Shown: positions 23,862 through 35,684 of the stretch, piece by piece | Layout of the letters: every line of letters starts with the position of its first letter | Numbering within the stretch: position 1 is the first letter of the stretch | Assembly (NCBI GenBank): GCA_963969595.1 | Contig: OZ018412.1 | Coordinates: forward strand, 1,056,501-1,120,500 | Length of the DNA stretch: 64,000 bases | From: Neckera pumila | Lineage: Eukaryota; Streptophyta; Bryopsida; Hypnales; Neckeraceae | Reading direction: 5' to 3' | The notes under the pieces: generated by a model | The model's database searches: none | Seen by the model: only the letters and a program-made list of their open reading frames with translations | Told to the model about the DNA's origin: nothing | Position numbers and translations under genes: made by a program

Positions 23862-24511
23862 ACCCTTCCTGGTCGCTACCTCACTCTCTTCTAGCCGCAC
23901 GTCTTGTTCCTCACTTCCTCTCGTCCGATCTCAACCGGAAGACAACACAAAACCTACAGCCCACACAAGTTTGACCTCTCTTGCACTCTGACATACCCGG
24001 CCTAAAGTTTACACTCATACAACGGCTCTGGTGCAGACAAAGGCGTTAAAGGGCTTATGGTCAGCTCCAGCACTCGAGGGAAGTAAAAGAGTGAAAAAGG
24101 GGACGACCAACCTTTATTTAATCCCAGGACCCCTGACTAGTCATCATGACCTTTTCCGACACAACTAGCAGTTTTTTTTTGCCTCCTAGTAAGATCCGGA
24201 TCCTAATTACTCGTTTCTGTTCCAACTTTTAGATAACCCTAAACCAAAAAATCTGGTTGCGACATGGACAAAGGAGGTCGTGATAGCAGCTGCGATGAGC
24301 ACTTCTATGATTCAGACGATACAGAAATAGAATTGCAGTAGCCACTAGAGCTTCGACACAACTATACAATTTTCAATGCGACAACCAATCAATGGAAACA
24401 AAGACGTTGGGGTTGTTGGGGAGGTTTGATGGATGGAAGCATTGCAGACAAGGTTATTGATTGTGTTGGATGTCCAAAGCGGTAGTGCACTAAGCCTAAC
24501 AGAGAGGAAAC
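23862..24511. other. Spacer without recognised gene
   Basis: No domain, no clear repeat. It ends directly at the solo LTR. Confidence 0.45.
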
Positions 24512-24767
24512 TGTTGAAGAACGTGTACATATTAGTGTAGACCATGTGCATTCAGCACTAGGAGTAGCATTAGTCACTTAGTTAGACTTAGAGTCCCTTG
24601 GGTATTGCTCATAGTCAAAGGTAGCCCATAGTGGTTAGTCATCCCACATGATTTGTGGATAATTAGTGAAAAGCTTCTAGTATAAGATCAGCCCTCTCAT
24701 AGGTTTTTGCATCTTTCTACCATCTAAGTAAAGCCTTTCTTCCATATAATACTTTGTAATCTCAATA
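24512..24767 (+). mobile_element. Solo copia LTR
   Basis: It begins TGTTGAAGAACGTGTACATA and ends near gtaatctcaata, colinear with the other LTRs of the family but with more substitutions. No internal sequence follows on either side, so this is the product of LTR-LTR recombination or an isolated LTR fragment. No 5-bp target duplication could be confirmed. Confidence 0.85.
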
Positions 24768-27441
24768 ATTTGGAGATCGTGCATCTCTGGACACGCAAAG
24801 TCGCAAATCCAATCACATACCAACACTATTATGTAGTGATTTGAAAGTCCAACTTCAATCATTCATCATATATTTACCACTTATTGTTGGCTTCTTATTT
24901 ACACCTATAAGTGAGACATTTTCTTAAAAATATTATTTTTGACGAAAATAATTTCAAAATGATTTTTTATACAAGTGTAGAATGGCCTTATTTACATTCA
25001 TAATGAAATTCAAATTCCTTCTTGACTTCCTCCTTTGGATCATTACTATCAAAGGTATTTTATACTATCACTCACTGATTTATGAAATTTGATTTTTGCT
25101 TGAAATATAGAAGAGAAATGATGCTATTGATAAATTCAAATCATCCTATAGAAATGTAATTTAAATATTGAGCATATATAATTTGATGAAATGTATACAG
25201 ATTATGTCAAATTAGGATTTTTAATTGAAAATTTTAAATTTGTACGTTTTTTAAGGCATAGAGTATTGATGATACCTTCAAAAAAATTACAAATTTTATG
25301 ATTGCTTGAAGAAAAAATATTGGATAGTTTTTCATCTCTTCTTCTATCAAATCAATATTAGGATTATTAAATGAAATATTGATGGATCAATTGAAGCAAC
25401 AACCAGATTGTGGGCTTTAATGTGATAGGGGGGAGTTTTTTAGCAAGTTGAGTTGATTCTTGTTCTTATTTTTGTTCTTGCTATTTCATTTATTTATGCA
25501 TTACACTAATTTTCTTTAAATTGCATTAATTTTAATGATCGTTCCTTGACACTATTTTTAGAATGCAATAAAAATTGCACAAAGATTCATTTTGAGTATT
25601 TAGTTGAGGTTATGATTTTGCATTGTTTCATGGTTCATTGTATCTGAAGAGTTTCTTAATTCTTTGGAAAGGTTTTGAGCTTGAGATTAAACCACATTGT
25701 TGTAGTTTGCCCTATTGTTTGGAGCAATTTGTTTTAAACTCCAACTCTAGGATTAATTAGGACTACTAGCGCTGGACAACTACTGTTACCAATTAATCTC
25801 AGAGTTGGGGATTAAAACAAATTGGGAGAACTAGTGCTGAATTACTAAAGATTGCACCATGTTAAAGGCAGAAATCCATCTATCATTTTCAATCCTTTGT
25901 TCATGAAGAATTAAATTGGCACATTCAAAGTGCTGAAAACTTTGGGTGGACATTCAAATACTGTATTCAATAACAATCAAATTAGGTGGATGTCCAAATA
26001 TATTATGGAGGTGAAAGGTTCTACGGTGATTATTGAGAATGACTCATTTGGTGCCGTGAGTTGTATTCTTATGAATGCTCTGCATGAAGGATACAGACAT
26101 TGTTGTTGGCAAGATGCATTGTGTTCTTGCCTATTGAAAGAGCAAGTTGTGTGCTTCAGTTTTTCTTGCATTTTCAGAGTATGAGCGTTATTATTCAGGG
26201 AAGTCTTATTCTAGAAGTTTTTAATTTTTATCTCAATAATAGCTTATACAGTGTTTAAAAAAAGGTATGTGCAAGTCCATCATTTAGGAGGGAGGTTAGG
26301 GTAAAAGAAAGAGAGGCTGATGTTGACGACGTGAATTCGATGATGCGTCAAAGGGCCCAGAGTATTATTTTGGTCAAAGATTTTTTTAAATTATGAAGGC
26401 CTAGAGGCAACTACGGGTATTGTATAAAGGATAGTTTTTCTGGAAACCCATTGCAATGCGAAGAGCATATTTTGTGCCAAACAGTTTGACATAGGAAATC
26501 GTGAAAGTGGAAGTGACCTACTCTGTCTATAGTGGTGCGGACTTTGGTTTATGTTGTCTTTCTAGGGCATTCTCTCCAGTTTGTGTCGATCGAGATTCGA
26601 ACAAAAAGACGAATGATTGTTTCCATGTACATAGAAGTTCTTTTTTTGGATTTAAGGTTTACGGTTGATCGTTTTTGTTATTGAGGAGGTCATCTAGGTA
26701 CTCAAAATTCTTTCATGACTTAGAAAATGTCAGGACATGAGGTGTAGTAAATTGCATTTGTAATTAGTAACTGCTGGTTTTTTCTGTTACCTTGACTATT
26801 GGAAAGCTTATAATCTTTTCAATTATTTCTTGCAAAGAATCAGAGTGATAGAAGTCGGTTGACCTCCTTAGTAGTTTATGTGTAGGCACACAAATGATGA
26901 AAAGGTGAGACATCATAAGTGCGTGAGACATCAGTGCGTGAGTAAGTCAGGAGTGGGAGCGCACATAACTGATTTTAAAAGGTATGAACACCTAATTCTG
27001 GCATTGTGAGTGATGAGCAAGTTCTGTGTTTTATGAATAGTCAAATTCTAAAACATGCTTTTATCCAATAACATTACATTCCAATGCACATAGACATGCT
27101 GAGTATGGATAGGACATTCACAATATCAAAAGGTAGGAATGTCATTTTAAAATATAGAAATCTCATTAGGTAATAACTTGAAAAGTGTACACTGGTCGAT
27201 TGAGTATGAACTATTCGTGCAAGAGTTTGTAGTGTTTCATTTTTCTAGTGGTCGAAATACATGTTGTTCAATATGATTAAAAGGCAGCCTCATTGTTAGT
27301 TGATAAATTCAGTAAATGTTCTTGTGGTTTTTGAAGTTAAATTCATTTGGATGGGATATAGAGGCGGGTTGTGAGAATTGTAATGATTTGATTAATGAAT
27401 GTTATTGGAGTGAAATGAAGTCGCACATTCCGTGGAGAAAA
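24768..27441. other. Spacer; no gene recognised
   Basis: It holds one 84-codon plus-strand open frame (25930-26184) without recognisable motif and with a shadow frame opposite. A short inverted pair lies around 25735-25815 (aaactcCAACTCTaggattaat and its near complement attaatctcAGAGTTGgg). No supported gene. Confidence 0.45.
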
Positions 27442-27697
27442 AGTTGAAGAACATGTACATATTAATGTAGACCATGTACATTCAGCCCTAGGAGTAGCAT
27501 TAGTCACTTAGTTAGTTTTAGAGTTCATTGGGTATTGCTTATAGTCAAAGGCAGCCCATAGTGTTTAGTTATCCCACATGGTTTGTGGCTAACTATGCAA
27601 GGCTTCTTACTTAAGATCAGCCCCCTCATGGGTCTTTGTATCTTCCTACCATCTAAGTAAAGCCTTTCTTCCATTCACTACATTGTAATTTCAATAG
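27442..27697 (+). repeat. copia 5' LTR (plus-strand copy)
   Basis: Colinear with the other LTRs. It carries the variant cccctcatgggtctttgtat, which is shared with the 84-bp LTR tail at 33600-33684 but not with the palindromic 3' LTR (ccactaatgggtgtttgtat). Confidence 0.9.
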
Positions 27698-28139
27698 GTT
27701 ATGGGCCCACACACTTGGAGTTGCGCTTGAGGGAGAAATTCAAATCATTTGGAGGAGATCTTGGAGCTTGGAGGAGCATCCAGCCATTTGTCACTTTGTC
27801 ACCTACAAACCATATGGTGTGAGTCATTTTTCAAAAGAAAGCTTTGAAGTGCATTTTAAAAAAAAATTCTTTTGGGGCTTTTTTGTTGGCTGAATTGTGA
27901 GGTTTTGAGTACATTTGGGTGAGAGGTTGCTTATGGTAGTAATCAGACCTAATTAGGGCTGGTTGCATGCTCCATATTTGAGTTTGTGCTTAGAAGTGTA
28001 CATTTGGAGCCATTGTGGGCTGATTGTGCACTTGGGTTAATCGTTGATTGTGATTGTGGCAATTGCAATCTAGTGATAGTCCTTTGTGAGCCTTGGAAGC
28101 ATCATTGAGTTGCTTGAGGTGTTTGCCATCCATTGAGGG

Positions 28140-28313
28140 GTGATTAGTGCCCTTGTGAGTGAGTGAGGCAAATTAGTGGACATTGTGAACCTTAGAGGGC
28201 TGATTTGTGCCCTTGTGAGTGTGTGAAGGCTGATTTGTGCCCTTGTGAGTGAGTGAGGGCTGATTTGTGTCCTTGTGAGTGAGAGAGGGCTGATTTGTGC
28301 CCTTATGAGCTTT
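28140..28313 (+). repeat. ~30-bp minisatellite in the copia leader (about 6 units)
   Basis: The unit is ggctgatttgtgcccttgtg plus agtgagtga. About six units are present, one diverged (attagtggacattgtgaacc). It is homologous to 20286-20520, which has about eight. It lies upstream of the gag start. Confidence 0.85.
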
Positions 28314-28542
28314 GTGGAATAACTGAGAGCCAATTAGGGTTCTTTGGTGAAAGGAGGTGATGCACTTGTGAGAAGTGTTTGGTCGTTCTTAAGGCTTGGG
28401 AGAATCTTGGAAGGTCCTTGGAAGGGCTTATTGGTGCCATTTCAGCCCAATTGGCTTCCAAGGGATTGTTTGGAGGTTGAATTGAGTTTGTCAACTCTCC
28501 AAGACACTTGGGGTGCTGCCAACAAGTGGGAGGTGCTTCACC

Positions 28543-31281
28543 ATGGCATCAAGTGGAGGAGAAGGCGTGCGCATCATTGACAAGTTCAATGGGGAGAACT
28601 TTGGCATGTGGAAGTTCAAGATGGAGATGATCCTTGCGGAGAAGGACTTGTGGGAGGTGGTGGATGGGAGTGAGGAGCCTCCAAGTCAAGATGCAGATCC
28701 CAAGACCAAGAAGGCCTTTGAGAGGAAGGAGAAGAAGGCCTTTGCTCTCATTGCCATCAACCTTGTGGATCGGCAAATTGCTCACATTTGACATTGCAAG
28801 GGACCAGCCCAAGCATGGACCACCCTTTGCAACATCCACGAGACCAAGAGCCTCTCCAACATCCTCTTTCTTCGACGCAAGTTCTTCATTAGCAAGATGC
28901 AAGAGGAGGATGACATGTTGGATCATGTCAACAAGATCAAGGCTCTTGCGGATGAGTTGGCTAGTTTGGAGGCGCCCGTGACGGATGGGGATGTGGTGAT
29001 GACTTTGTTGGAGAGCTTGCCAGCATCTTATGAGTTCCTCATCACCACATTGGAGACAAGGCCCACCAAGGAGCTGACCATGGAGTTTGTGACCGCCCCC
29101 TTGATGCATGAGATGACCAAGCGCAAGGAGAATGACTCCCAAGGGGAGGGATCAGCCCTTGTCTCAAGATTTGGCAAAGGAGGCAACACCAAGGCGTTCA
29201 AGGAGACAAGGACGTGCTTCAAGTGTAACAAACCGGGCCACATTGCCAAGCATTGTAGGAGCAGCCAAGCCAAAGACAAGGAGAGTGCACACCAAGATTC
29301 CAAAGGGGAGGAAGAGGAGGAGTTTGCCTTTGCCACCCATGGAGGAGGGGAGAAGGCCAACATGTTCACTTGGATTGTGGACTCGGGGGCCACTCAACAT
29401 ATGACCAGCCATCGAGATGCCTTCCACACCTATCAGCCCATTTCGGGGAAGAAGATTTATTTGGGAGACAATGGCATGGTGGAGGCCCTTGGCATGAGGG
29501 AGATCCTAGTGGAGGTGCAAGTGAAGGGAGAGACCAAGAGGATCCAAATCCGGGAGGCCCTCCATGTCCCCAAGTTGCATGCCAACTTGCTTTCGGTGAG
29601 CAAGTTGTCTTTGGGAGGTTTGAAAGTGCAATTCAACACGGTGGGGTGTATTGTGAGGGCACCAAGTGGAGTTGTGATTGCATCAGCCCCTCGTGAAGGC
29701 AATTTGTACAACCTCCATTTCACCAAGGTGAATGGCACTTCTTTCGCTTGTGTTGCCAAGGGATCAGCCCATGAAGACCTTGTGGAGCTTTGGCATAGGA
29801 GGCTTGGGCACTTGAATGTGAAGAGCATGAAGAGCCTCCAATACATGGTGAAGGGGCTGAACCTCTCTTCTTGCAAGCATGATTGGAGTTCTATGGTGTG
29901 CAAGGGGTGCATTGAGGGCAAACAAGCAAGGCAGCCCTTCCCCAAGGATGGAGCAACCCGGGCCACCAAGCCATTGGAGCTTGTGCATTCGGATGTGTGC
30001 GGGCCGATGAAGATCACAACCATAGGAGGAGCAAGGTATTTTTTGACCTTCATTGATGATTTCTCTCGCAAGATTTGGGTGTATATGCTGAAGTGCAAGA
30101 GTGAGGTGTTTGGGCGTTTTGAGACTTGGAAGGCCCTTGTGGAGGCCCAATCCGAGTGCAAGGTGAAGGTGCTGCGATCGGATAATGGAGGGGAGTATGT
30201 GTCCAAGGCCTTGGAGGAGTACTTGAAGGCCCAGGGCATTGAGCACCATACATCAGCCCCTTACACTCCTCAACAAAACGGTGTGGCGGAGCGTGCTAAT
30301 CGAACCATTGTGGAGATGGCAAGGTCCATGATTCATGCCCCAGGTCTTAAGTTTGAGCTTTGGGGGGAGGCGGTGTCAAATGCGGTTTATACAAGGAACC
30401 GGTGCCCCACACAAGCCTTGACAAGCAAGACACCCCAAGAAGCTTGGAGTGGAATTGGGCCCAATGTGTCTCACATGCGCATCTTCGGGTGCATTGCCTA
30501 TGCATTGGTCCCAAGTGCCAAGAGGACCAAGTTGGATGCCAAGGGCATCAAGTGTCTTTTCCTTGGTTATTGTGAGGGAACCAAGACGTATAGGCTGATG
30601 TGTGTGGAGAGCAAGGCCATCATCAAGAGTCGAGATGTGACCTTCTTGGAGGATGGAGGAGCTGATCCCAAGCTCTTGGAGACGAGCCCAAGTGGGAGAA
30701 GTGGAGGACCAGCCCAAAAGGTGGGCACAACTCCAAGAGTGCACATCGAAGATGAAGGAGATGAAGATGAGGAGCAAGGAGGGGAAGATGAAGACTTGGT
30801 GGAGCCCAAGAAGAAGGTGGGCACACCCCAAGTGAAGAGATCAGCGGCCCCTTCTCCAAGCACTTCACCAAGGGAGCAAGAGCATGATCAGCCCTTAGAA
30901 GAGCAAGATCCGACCACGAGGGAGCCCCGTTATCCCACAAGGACTCGCAAGCCGCTTGGAGATTGGTGGTTGAATCACATTCTTCCTCCACAACAAGAAG
31001 AACAAGCCAATGTGGCTTTCCTTGGAGATCCATCCACACTTGGAGAGGTGTTGTGTTGCGAAGATGCAAGCAAGTGGGAGTTGGCCATGGAAGAGGAGTA
31101 CAAGGCCCTCATTGCCAAAGGGACATGGGAGCTTGCACCCCTTCCTCCCAAGAGATCAAGTGTGGGTTGTAAGTGGGTGTTCTCCACCAAAAGGGATGCT
31201 TTGGATCACATTGTGAGGTATAAGGCAAGGTTGGTTGCTAGGGGTTTTTCTCAAGTGGAAGTTATTGAGATTACAATGTAG
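28543..31281 (+). pseudogene. copia gag-pol polyprotein, interrupted by TGA and truncated in RT
   Basis: The ATG at 28543 (ccatgg context) opens M-A-S-S-G-G-E-G-V-R. TGA occurs at codon 83 (28789) and the same frame then stays open to 31281. Domains by codon from the ATG: UBN2-type gag to about 200; CCHC knuckle C-F-K-C-N-K-P-G-H-I-A-K-H-C at about 225; aspartic protease D-S-G-A-T-Q-H-M at about 280; GAG-pre-integrase with H-R-R-L-G-H-L and C-K-G-C; integrase catalytic Asp 484 (V-H-S-D-V-C-G), Asp 547 (S-D-N-G-G) and Glu 583 (V-A-E-R), a D-35-E spacing; then RT start (W-V-F-S-T-K-R-D). It runs into the inverted LTR after G-F-S-Q-V-E and stops. Apart from the TGA the frame is intact over 2.4 kb, so the copy is young. 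Confidence 0.92.
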
Positions 31282-32274
31282 TGAATGGAAGAAAGGCTTT
31301 ACTTAGATGGTAGGAAGATACAAACACCCATTAGTGGGCTGATCTTATACTAGAAGCCTTTCATAGTTATCCACAAACCATGTGGGATAACTAAACACTA
31401 TGGGCTGCCTTTGACTATGAGCAATACCCAATGAACTCTAACACTAGCTAAGTGTCTAATGCTACTCCTAGGGCTGAATGTACATGGTCTACACTAATAT
31501 GTACATGTTCTTCAACATGTACATGGTCTACACTAATATGTACATGTTCTTCAACACTCCCACTTTGAGAGTGGTCAAAGGCTCGAAGGCCCATCTTTGC
31601 AATCAAGGTGTGGTGTTGTGGCTTCCCAAGGGCCTTGGTCAGCACATCAGCAACCATAGCTTGAGTAGGCACATACTTGAGCTCAATTACCTCATCCTCC
31701 ACTCGTTCACGAATGAAATGGTGTTGCACATCAATGTGCTTCGTCCGAGAGTGGTGGGTGGGATTCTTGGCCAAAGCAATGGCCCCTTGGTTGTCACACA
31801 AGATCTGTGTGCTCCCCTCTTGGACAAGGCCAACATCAGCCAAGAGTTGCCTTAGCCAAATGGCCTCCTTCGTGCATTGGCTCATGGCCATGTACTCCGC
31901 CTCCGTTGTAGAAAGAGCTATGGTGGGCTGCCTCTTGGAATTCCATGTAATGGCACCCAATCCAAGCATAAACACGTAGCCGATAATGGATCTCCTATCC
32001 CCTTCATCACCGGCCCAATCCGCATCACAAAAACCATGCAATGTCACATGGGCACCTCCAAGTTGCAACTTCAGCCCAAGTGTGCCTTGAAGGTACCTCA
32101 TCACCCTCTTGACCGCTGCCCAATGCTTGGGGCCATACTTGGACATGTGTTGACTCACAACAATCACCGGAAATGCCAAATCAGGCCTTGTGGCTACCAT
32201 GGCATACAATAAACAACCCACCGCTGCCTTGTAAGGCACACCTTGCATTTCAGCCCTCACCTCTTCCAACTCTT
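31262..32274 (-). repeat. Left arm of palindrome: inverted copia 3' end (LTR + RNase H)
   Basis: Exact counterpart of 32587-33599 in reverse orientation (paired positions sum to 64861 at both ends, so there is no net indel). On the minus strand it encodes RT C-terminal and RNase H residues, including C-D-A-D-W-A-G-D and S-T-T-E-A-E-Y, followed by the LTR. Two mismatches were noticed near 31770 (G-A-I-A versus G-A-T-A). The arm ends at the LTR terminus, directly joined to the interrupted RT. Confidence 0.93.
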
Positions 32275-33413
32275 TGTACATCATGCAAAGTTGTGAGCAT
32301 TTGGTGATTGTGATCTTATATGTGGATGATCTCATCCTCCTTGCAAGTAGTATGACCAAGATGCTTGAAGTGAAGACTATGCTCAAGATGGAGTATGAGA
32401 TGACGGATCTTGGAGAGTTGAGCTATTGCCTTGGAGTGGAGTTCAAGAGGGATAGGGCTGCCCGCACCATCACCATGAGCCAACGCAAGTATCTTGAAGG
32501 GATTCTCAAGCGATTCAACATGGAGGAGTGCAAAGCCATAGGTACACCACTTGACACTCATGAGAAGTTGCCCAAGCTCACCGATGAAGAGTTGGAAGAG
32601 GTGAGGGCTGAAATGCAAGGTGTGCCTTACAAGGCAGCGGTGGGTTGTTTATTGTATGCCATGGTAGCCACAAGGCCTGATTTGGCATTTCCGGTGATTG
32701 TTGTGAGTCAACACATGTCCAAGTATGGCCCCAAGCATTGGGCAGCGGTCAAGAGGGTGATGAGGTACCTTCAAGGCACACTTGGGCTGAAGTTGCAACT
32801 TGGAGGTGCCCATGTGACATTGCATGGTTTTTGTGATGCGGATTGGGCCGGTGATGAAGGGGATAGGAGATCCATTATCGGCTACGTGTTTATGCTTGGA
32901 TTGGGTGCCATTACATGGAATTCCAAGAGGCAGCCCACCATAGCTCTTTCTACAACGGAGGCGGAGTACATGGCCATGAGCCAATGCACGAAGGAGGCCA
33001 TTTGGCTAAGGCAACTCTTGGCTGATGTTGGCCTTGTCCAAGAGGGGAGCACACAGATCTTGTGTGACAACCAAGGAGCCACTGCTTTGGCCAAGAATCC
33101 CACCCACCACTCTCGGACGAAGCACATTGATGTGCAACACCATTTCATTCGTGAACGAGTGGAGGATGAGGTAATTGAGCTCAAGTATGTGCCTACTCAA
33201 GCTATGGTTGCTGATGTGCTGACCAAGGCCCTTGGGAAGCCACAACACCACACCTTGATTGCAAAGATGGGCCTTCGAGCCTTTGACCACTCTCAAAGTG
33301 GGAGTGTTGAAGAACATGTACATATTAGTGTAGACCATGTACATGTTGAAGAACATGTACATATTAGTGTAGACCATGTACATTCAGCCCTAGGAGTAGC
33401 ATTAGACACTTAG
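32275..33413 (+). pseudogene. copia RT C-terminal part and RNase H
   Basis: The frame contains I-L-Y-V-D-D-L-I-L-L-A (RT motif C, Y-V-D-D at about 32323), then Y-C-L-G-V-E-F-K-R, G-C-L-L-Y-A-M-V-A-T-R-P-D-L, and the RNase H core D-A-D-W-A-G-D, S-T-T-E-A-E-Y and C-D-N-Q-G-A. It ends inside the LTR. It belongs to the polyprotein beginning at 28543 but is separated from it by the inverted arm and a missing RT segment of roughly a hundred or more residues, so no functional polymerase can be made. Confidence 0.9.
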
Positions 33414-33599
33414 CTAGTGTTAGAGTTCATTGGGTATTGCTCATAGTCAAAGGCAGCCCATAGTGTTTAGTTATCCCACATGGTTTGTGGATAACTATGA
33501 AAGGCTTCTAGTATAAGATCAGCCCACTAATGGGTGTTTGTATCTTCCTACCATCTAAGTAAAGCCTTTCTTCCATTCACTACATTGTAATCTCAATAA
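33305..33599 (+). repeat. copia 3' LTR with internal 39-bp duplication
   Basis: It is preceded by the purine-rich aaagtgggag (polypurine tract) and starts TGTTGAAG. The first 39 bp (33305-33343) are repeated at once (33344-33382). The inverted arm carries the same duplication; the 5' LTR and the solo LTR do not. Confidence 0.9.
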
Positions 33600-33684
33600 A
33601 GATCAGCGCCTTCATGGGTCTTTGTATCTTCCTACCATCTAAGTAAAGCCTTTCTTCCATTCACTACATTGTAATCTCAATAAA
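33600..33684 (+). repeat. Extra 84-bp LTR tail after the 3' LTR
   Basis: Repeats the last 84 bp of the LTR (from agatcagc to ctcaataa), but with the 5'-LTR-type variant tcatgggtctttgtat. It is probably the end of the element's original 3' LTR. Confidence 0.8.
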
Positions 33685-35684
33685 AAAGTCTGCGGTGGAA
33701 AAGTTTGAAAGATGCATGTGAAGATGTACTGTGTTTTCTATGATGTTGCACCTTATTTTTTTGAATTCATGGCTATAATGACCCCTCTCATTTTGGCAAG
33801 TCCTTGTTGAATTTTTGGAAAACATTCTTATTTGATTTTGGATTTATTACACAATTGAAATGCGCTCGTCTGCTATCTTATATGGTAAATCCGCTTTGTG
33901 GGGAGAGGGATGTGCAGAGAGATAAGGTTATACTGTGTTCTTTCATTGAAGCCATGGCCTTTTTCAGAGACACAAAACTGTCGGGCAATGGATTGAATCC
34001 ATGGTCAATTATGGAAACGAAGGATTGGCTGTCATTTCAGTAGTTGTTGCAGTAATCACTGAATCGAAATCTGATTTCTTGTAATCTGGCAAATCAAACC
34101 GACTTTGTGGGGAGAGGCGTGTTCTTAGGCGTTAGGTTCGTAGAGCTATCACTGATGGAAGAGATGGACTACTAAAGGGAAGAGGATTTGTTAGTTAGTG
34201 GACGCTGTGTTGTGCTAACGAAGACAGCGGAGGATTGCGAATTCTTTTTTTGATGTCAGGGTAATGACATTTGCGTGTCTGCAAATTTCAATGGTAAATG
34301 GGCTTTTTGGAGAGAGCTCTGTATGGAGAAATGAATGTTGTACTCTTGTGTATCCATAATGAGGTGGTTTGTAATGGACAATGATAAGTGTAGTAAAGTG
34401 GGCAGTAGTCAATGTTAATTTTGGGAGTGGTCAAGTGGCAACTCTATTTGTTGATTTTCCACTAAAGACTGAATGTGATTTCGATTATCAGCAATCTTCC
34501 AGGTCAAATCGTCTTACTAGGGATAGGGTTCTGGAGAACATTGGTTCGTATTGTTCTGTCTGATGGAACATTTGGAGTGGTCCAAGAACTCATCATTGTT
34601 GAGGAATGGACGATTTTGGATGCTGAATTTGGAAAAACAGGATTGTCATTCATTTTATTTGATTTTGAAGTGTTGAATGAAAGGTAATGGTCTTTTCTTC
34701 TGTCTTGCAGGTTAAATCGACTTTATCAAAATAGGGTAGTGCCGAACAAATGACATTTTAACTAAATGCACAAATACTGGCAGTGACTTATGTATCGGGA
34801 AGTCACGTCTGGAGAAGCAAAAACGAAATGGCATGAAGGTAAAGAAGAAGTGGCCGCATTTTACGTAGCTTGAACGACGTGGCCTTGAACCCGCGTGTAG
34901 TCGTGAGAAGTGTGGGGTCCAATTGAGCAACGCTTGCTGGAGAAGGAGTGAAAATGTTGGAATAGGTTCTAGAATAATTTACATTTCTGGATCATTCTTA
35001 TCATTTGTAGAGTTCTGCAATTTCATTGATGAGCTTCTATCCTTAGAGCCCGCACTATGTGATGAGAATTGCAGAATTTGTCTTGGCCGAAATAAAGGGA
35101 TTTGAAAGGGACGGAATTGCGGGGGTTTGTATGACAGCGTCTTCTGTGCTCTGGTATTGTAGAAAGTGCTAGTCTTCTGTTGCTGATGTTCAAAATTTCC
35201 TTGTCAGACGTGAGGAGAGCGCTAGCAATAAATTCAAACAGTGTTATGGATGAGAGCCATTATGTTTTGATGGTATTTGGAATACCTTATTCTTGCTTTG
35301 GGCTACGGAGTGGCGCAATGTCCGTGTGTCTATATGTATGATTGATTCCTGTGACAAGGGCGGTGGATGTGTCAGCTTACAACTGCTTGTATGGCAATTA
35401 GGTTTGTATTTAAGCGTGAAGAGAGTATTGGATTTTCCTGAGAGGGCATACGTGTTTGTATCGTAGTCATCCAAAGGCCTTCATGTAAGTCTGGGTTGTA
35501 TCGTTGTTTTCTGCAGGCATGAAACAACGATGGTGAAGAGTGATGCGGAAGGCAAATTTGGAGGTGAACGTTGCAGCTGTTGTTCAGTTGTCCCATCGGA
35601 AACCTTGGAAACATGGAAGTTCTAAATTTTATTGGTGGAGTCTAATGGTACCGTAATTTGTGCTGGTTTTATTTCCAGAGACTT
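33685..35684. other. Spacer with a weak ~205-bp periodic motif, no gene recognised
   Basis: Several short open frames occur on both strands, none with a recognisable domain. A motif like ggtaaatc.gctttgtgggga recurs at 33884, 34088, 34293, 34502, 34710 and weakly at 34916, i.e. every 204-209 bp. This suggests an old tandem array whose units have diverged nearly beyond recognition. Confidence 0.4.

Larger units (their letters stand above)
27442..33684 (+). mobile_element. Ty1/copia retrotransposon, long copy with rearranged 3' end
   Basis: The order is 5' LTR (27442-27697), leader with minisatellite, gag-protease-integrase and the start of reverse transcriptase (28543-31261), a 1-kb inverted copy of the 3' end (31262-32274), a 312-bp piece of RT with the Y-V-D-D motif (32275-32586), RNase H and a 3' LTR (32587-33599), then an extra 84-bp LTR tail (33600-33684). 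PR-IN-RT-RH order defines copia. The piece of RT between A-R-L-V-A-R-G-F-S-Q-V and the Y-V-D-D segment, where the first catalytic Asp should lie, is absent, so the element is defective. The 5' LTR has lost its first bases (agttg instead of tgttg). Confidence 0.93.

Noticed and set aside
25930..26184. 84-codon plus-strand frame
   Set aside because: No recognisable family, no conserved copy, AT-rich surroundings; likely chance.
27698..27720. Primer-binding site after the copia 5' LTR
   Set aside because: gttatgggcccac does not match the usual initiator-Met complement and no tRNA could be assigned with confidence.
29028..31190. Long minus-strand frames opposite gag-pol, up to 260 codons
   Set aside because: Shadow frames of the copia polyprotein; no motifs.
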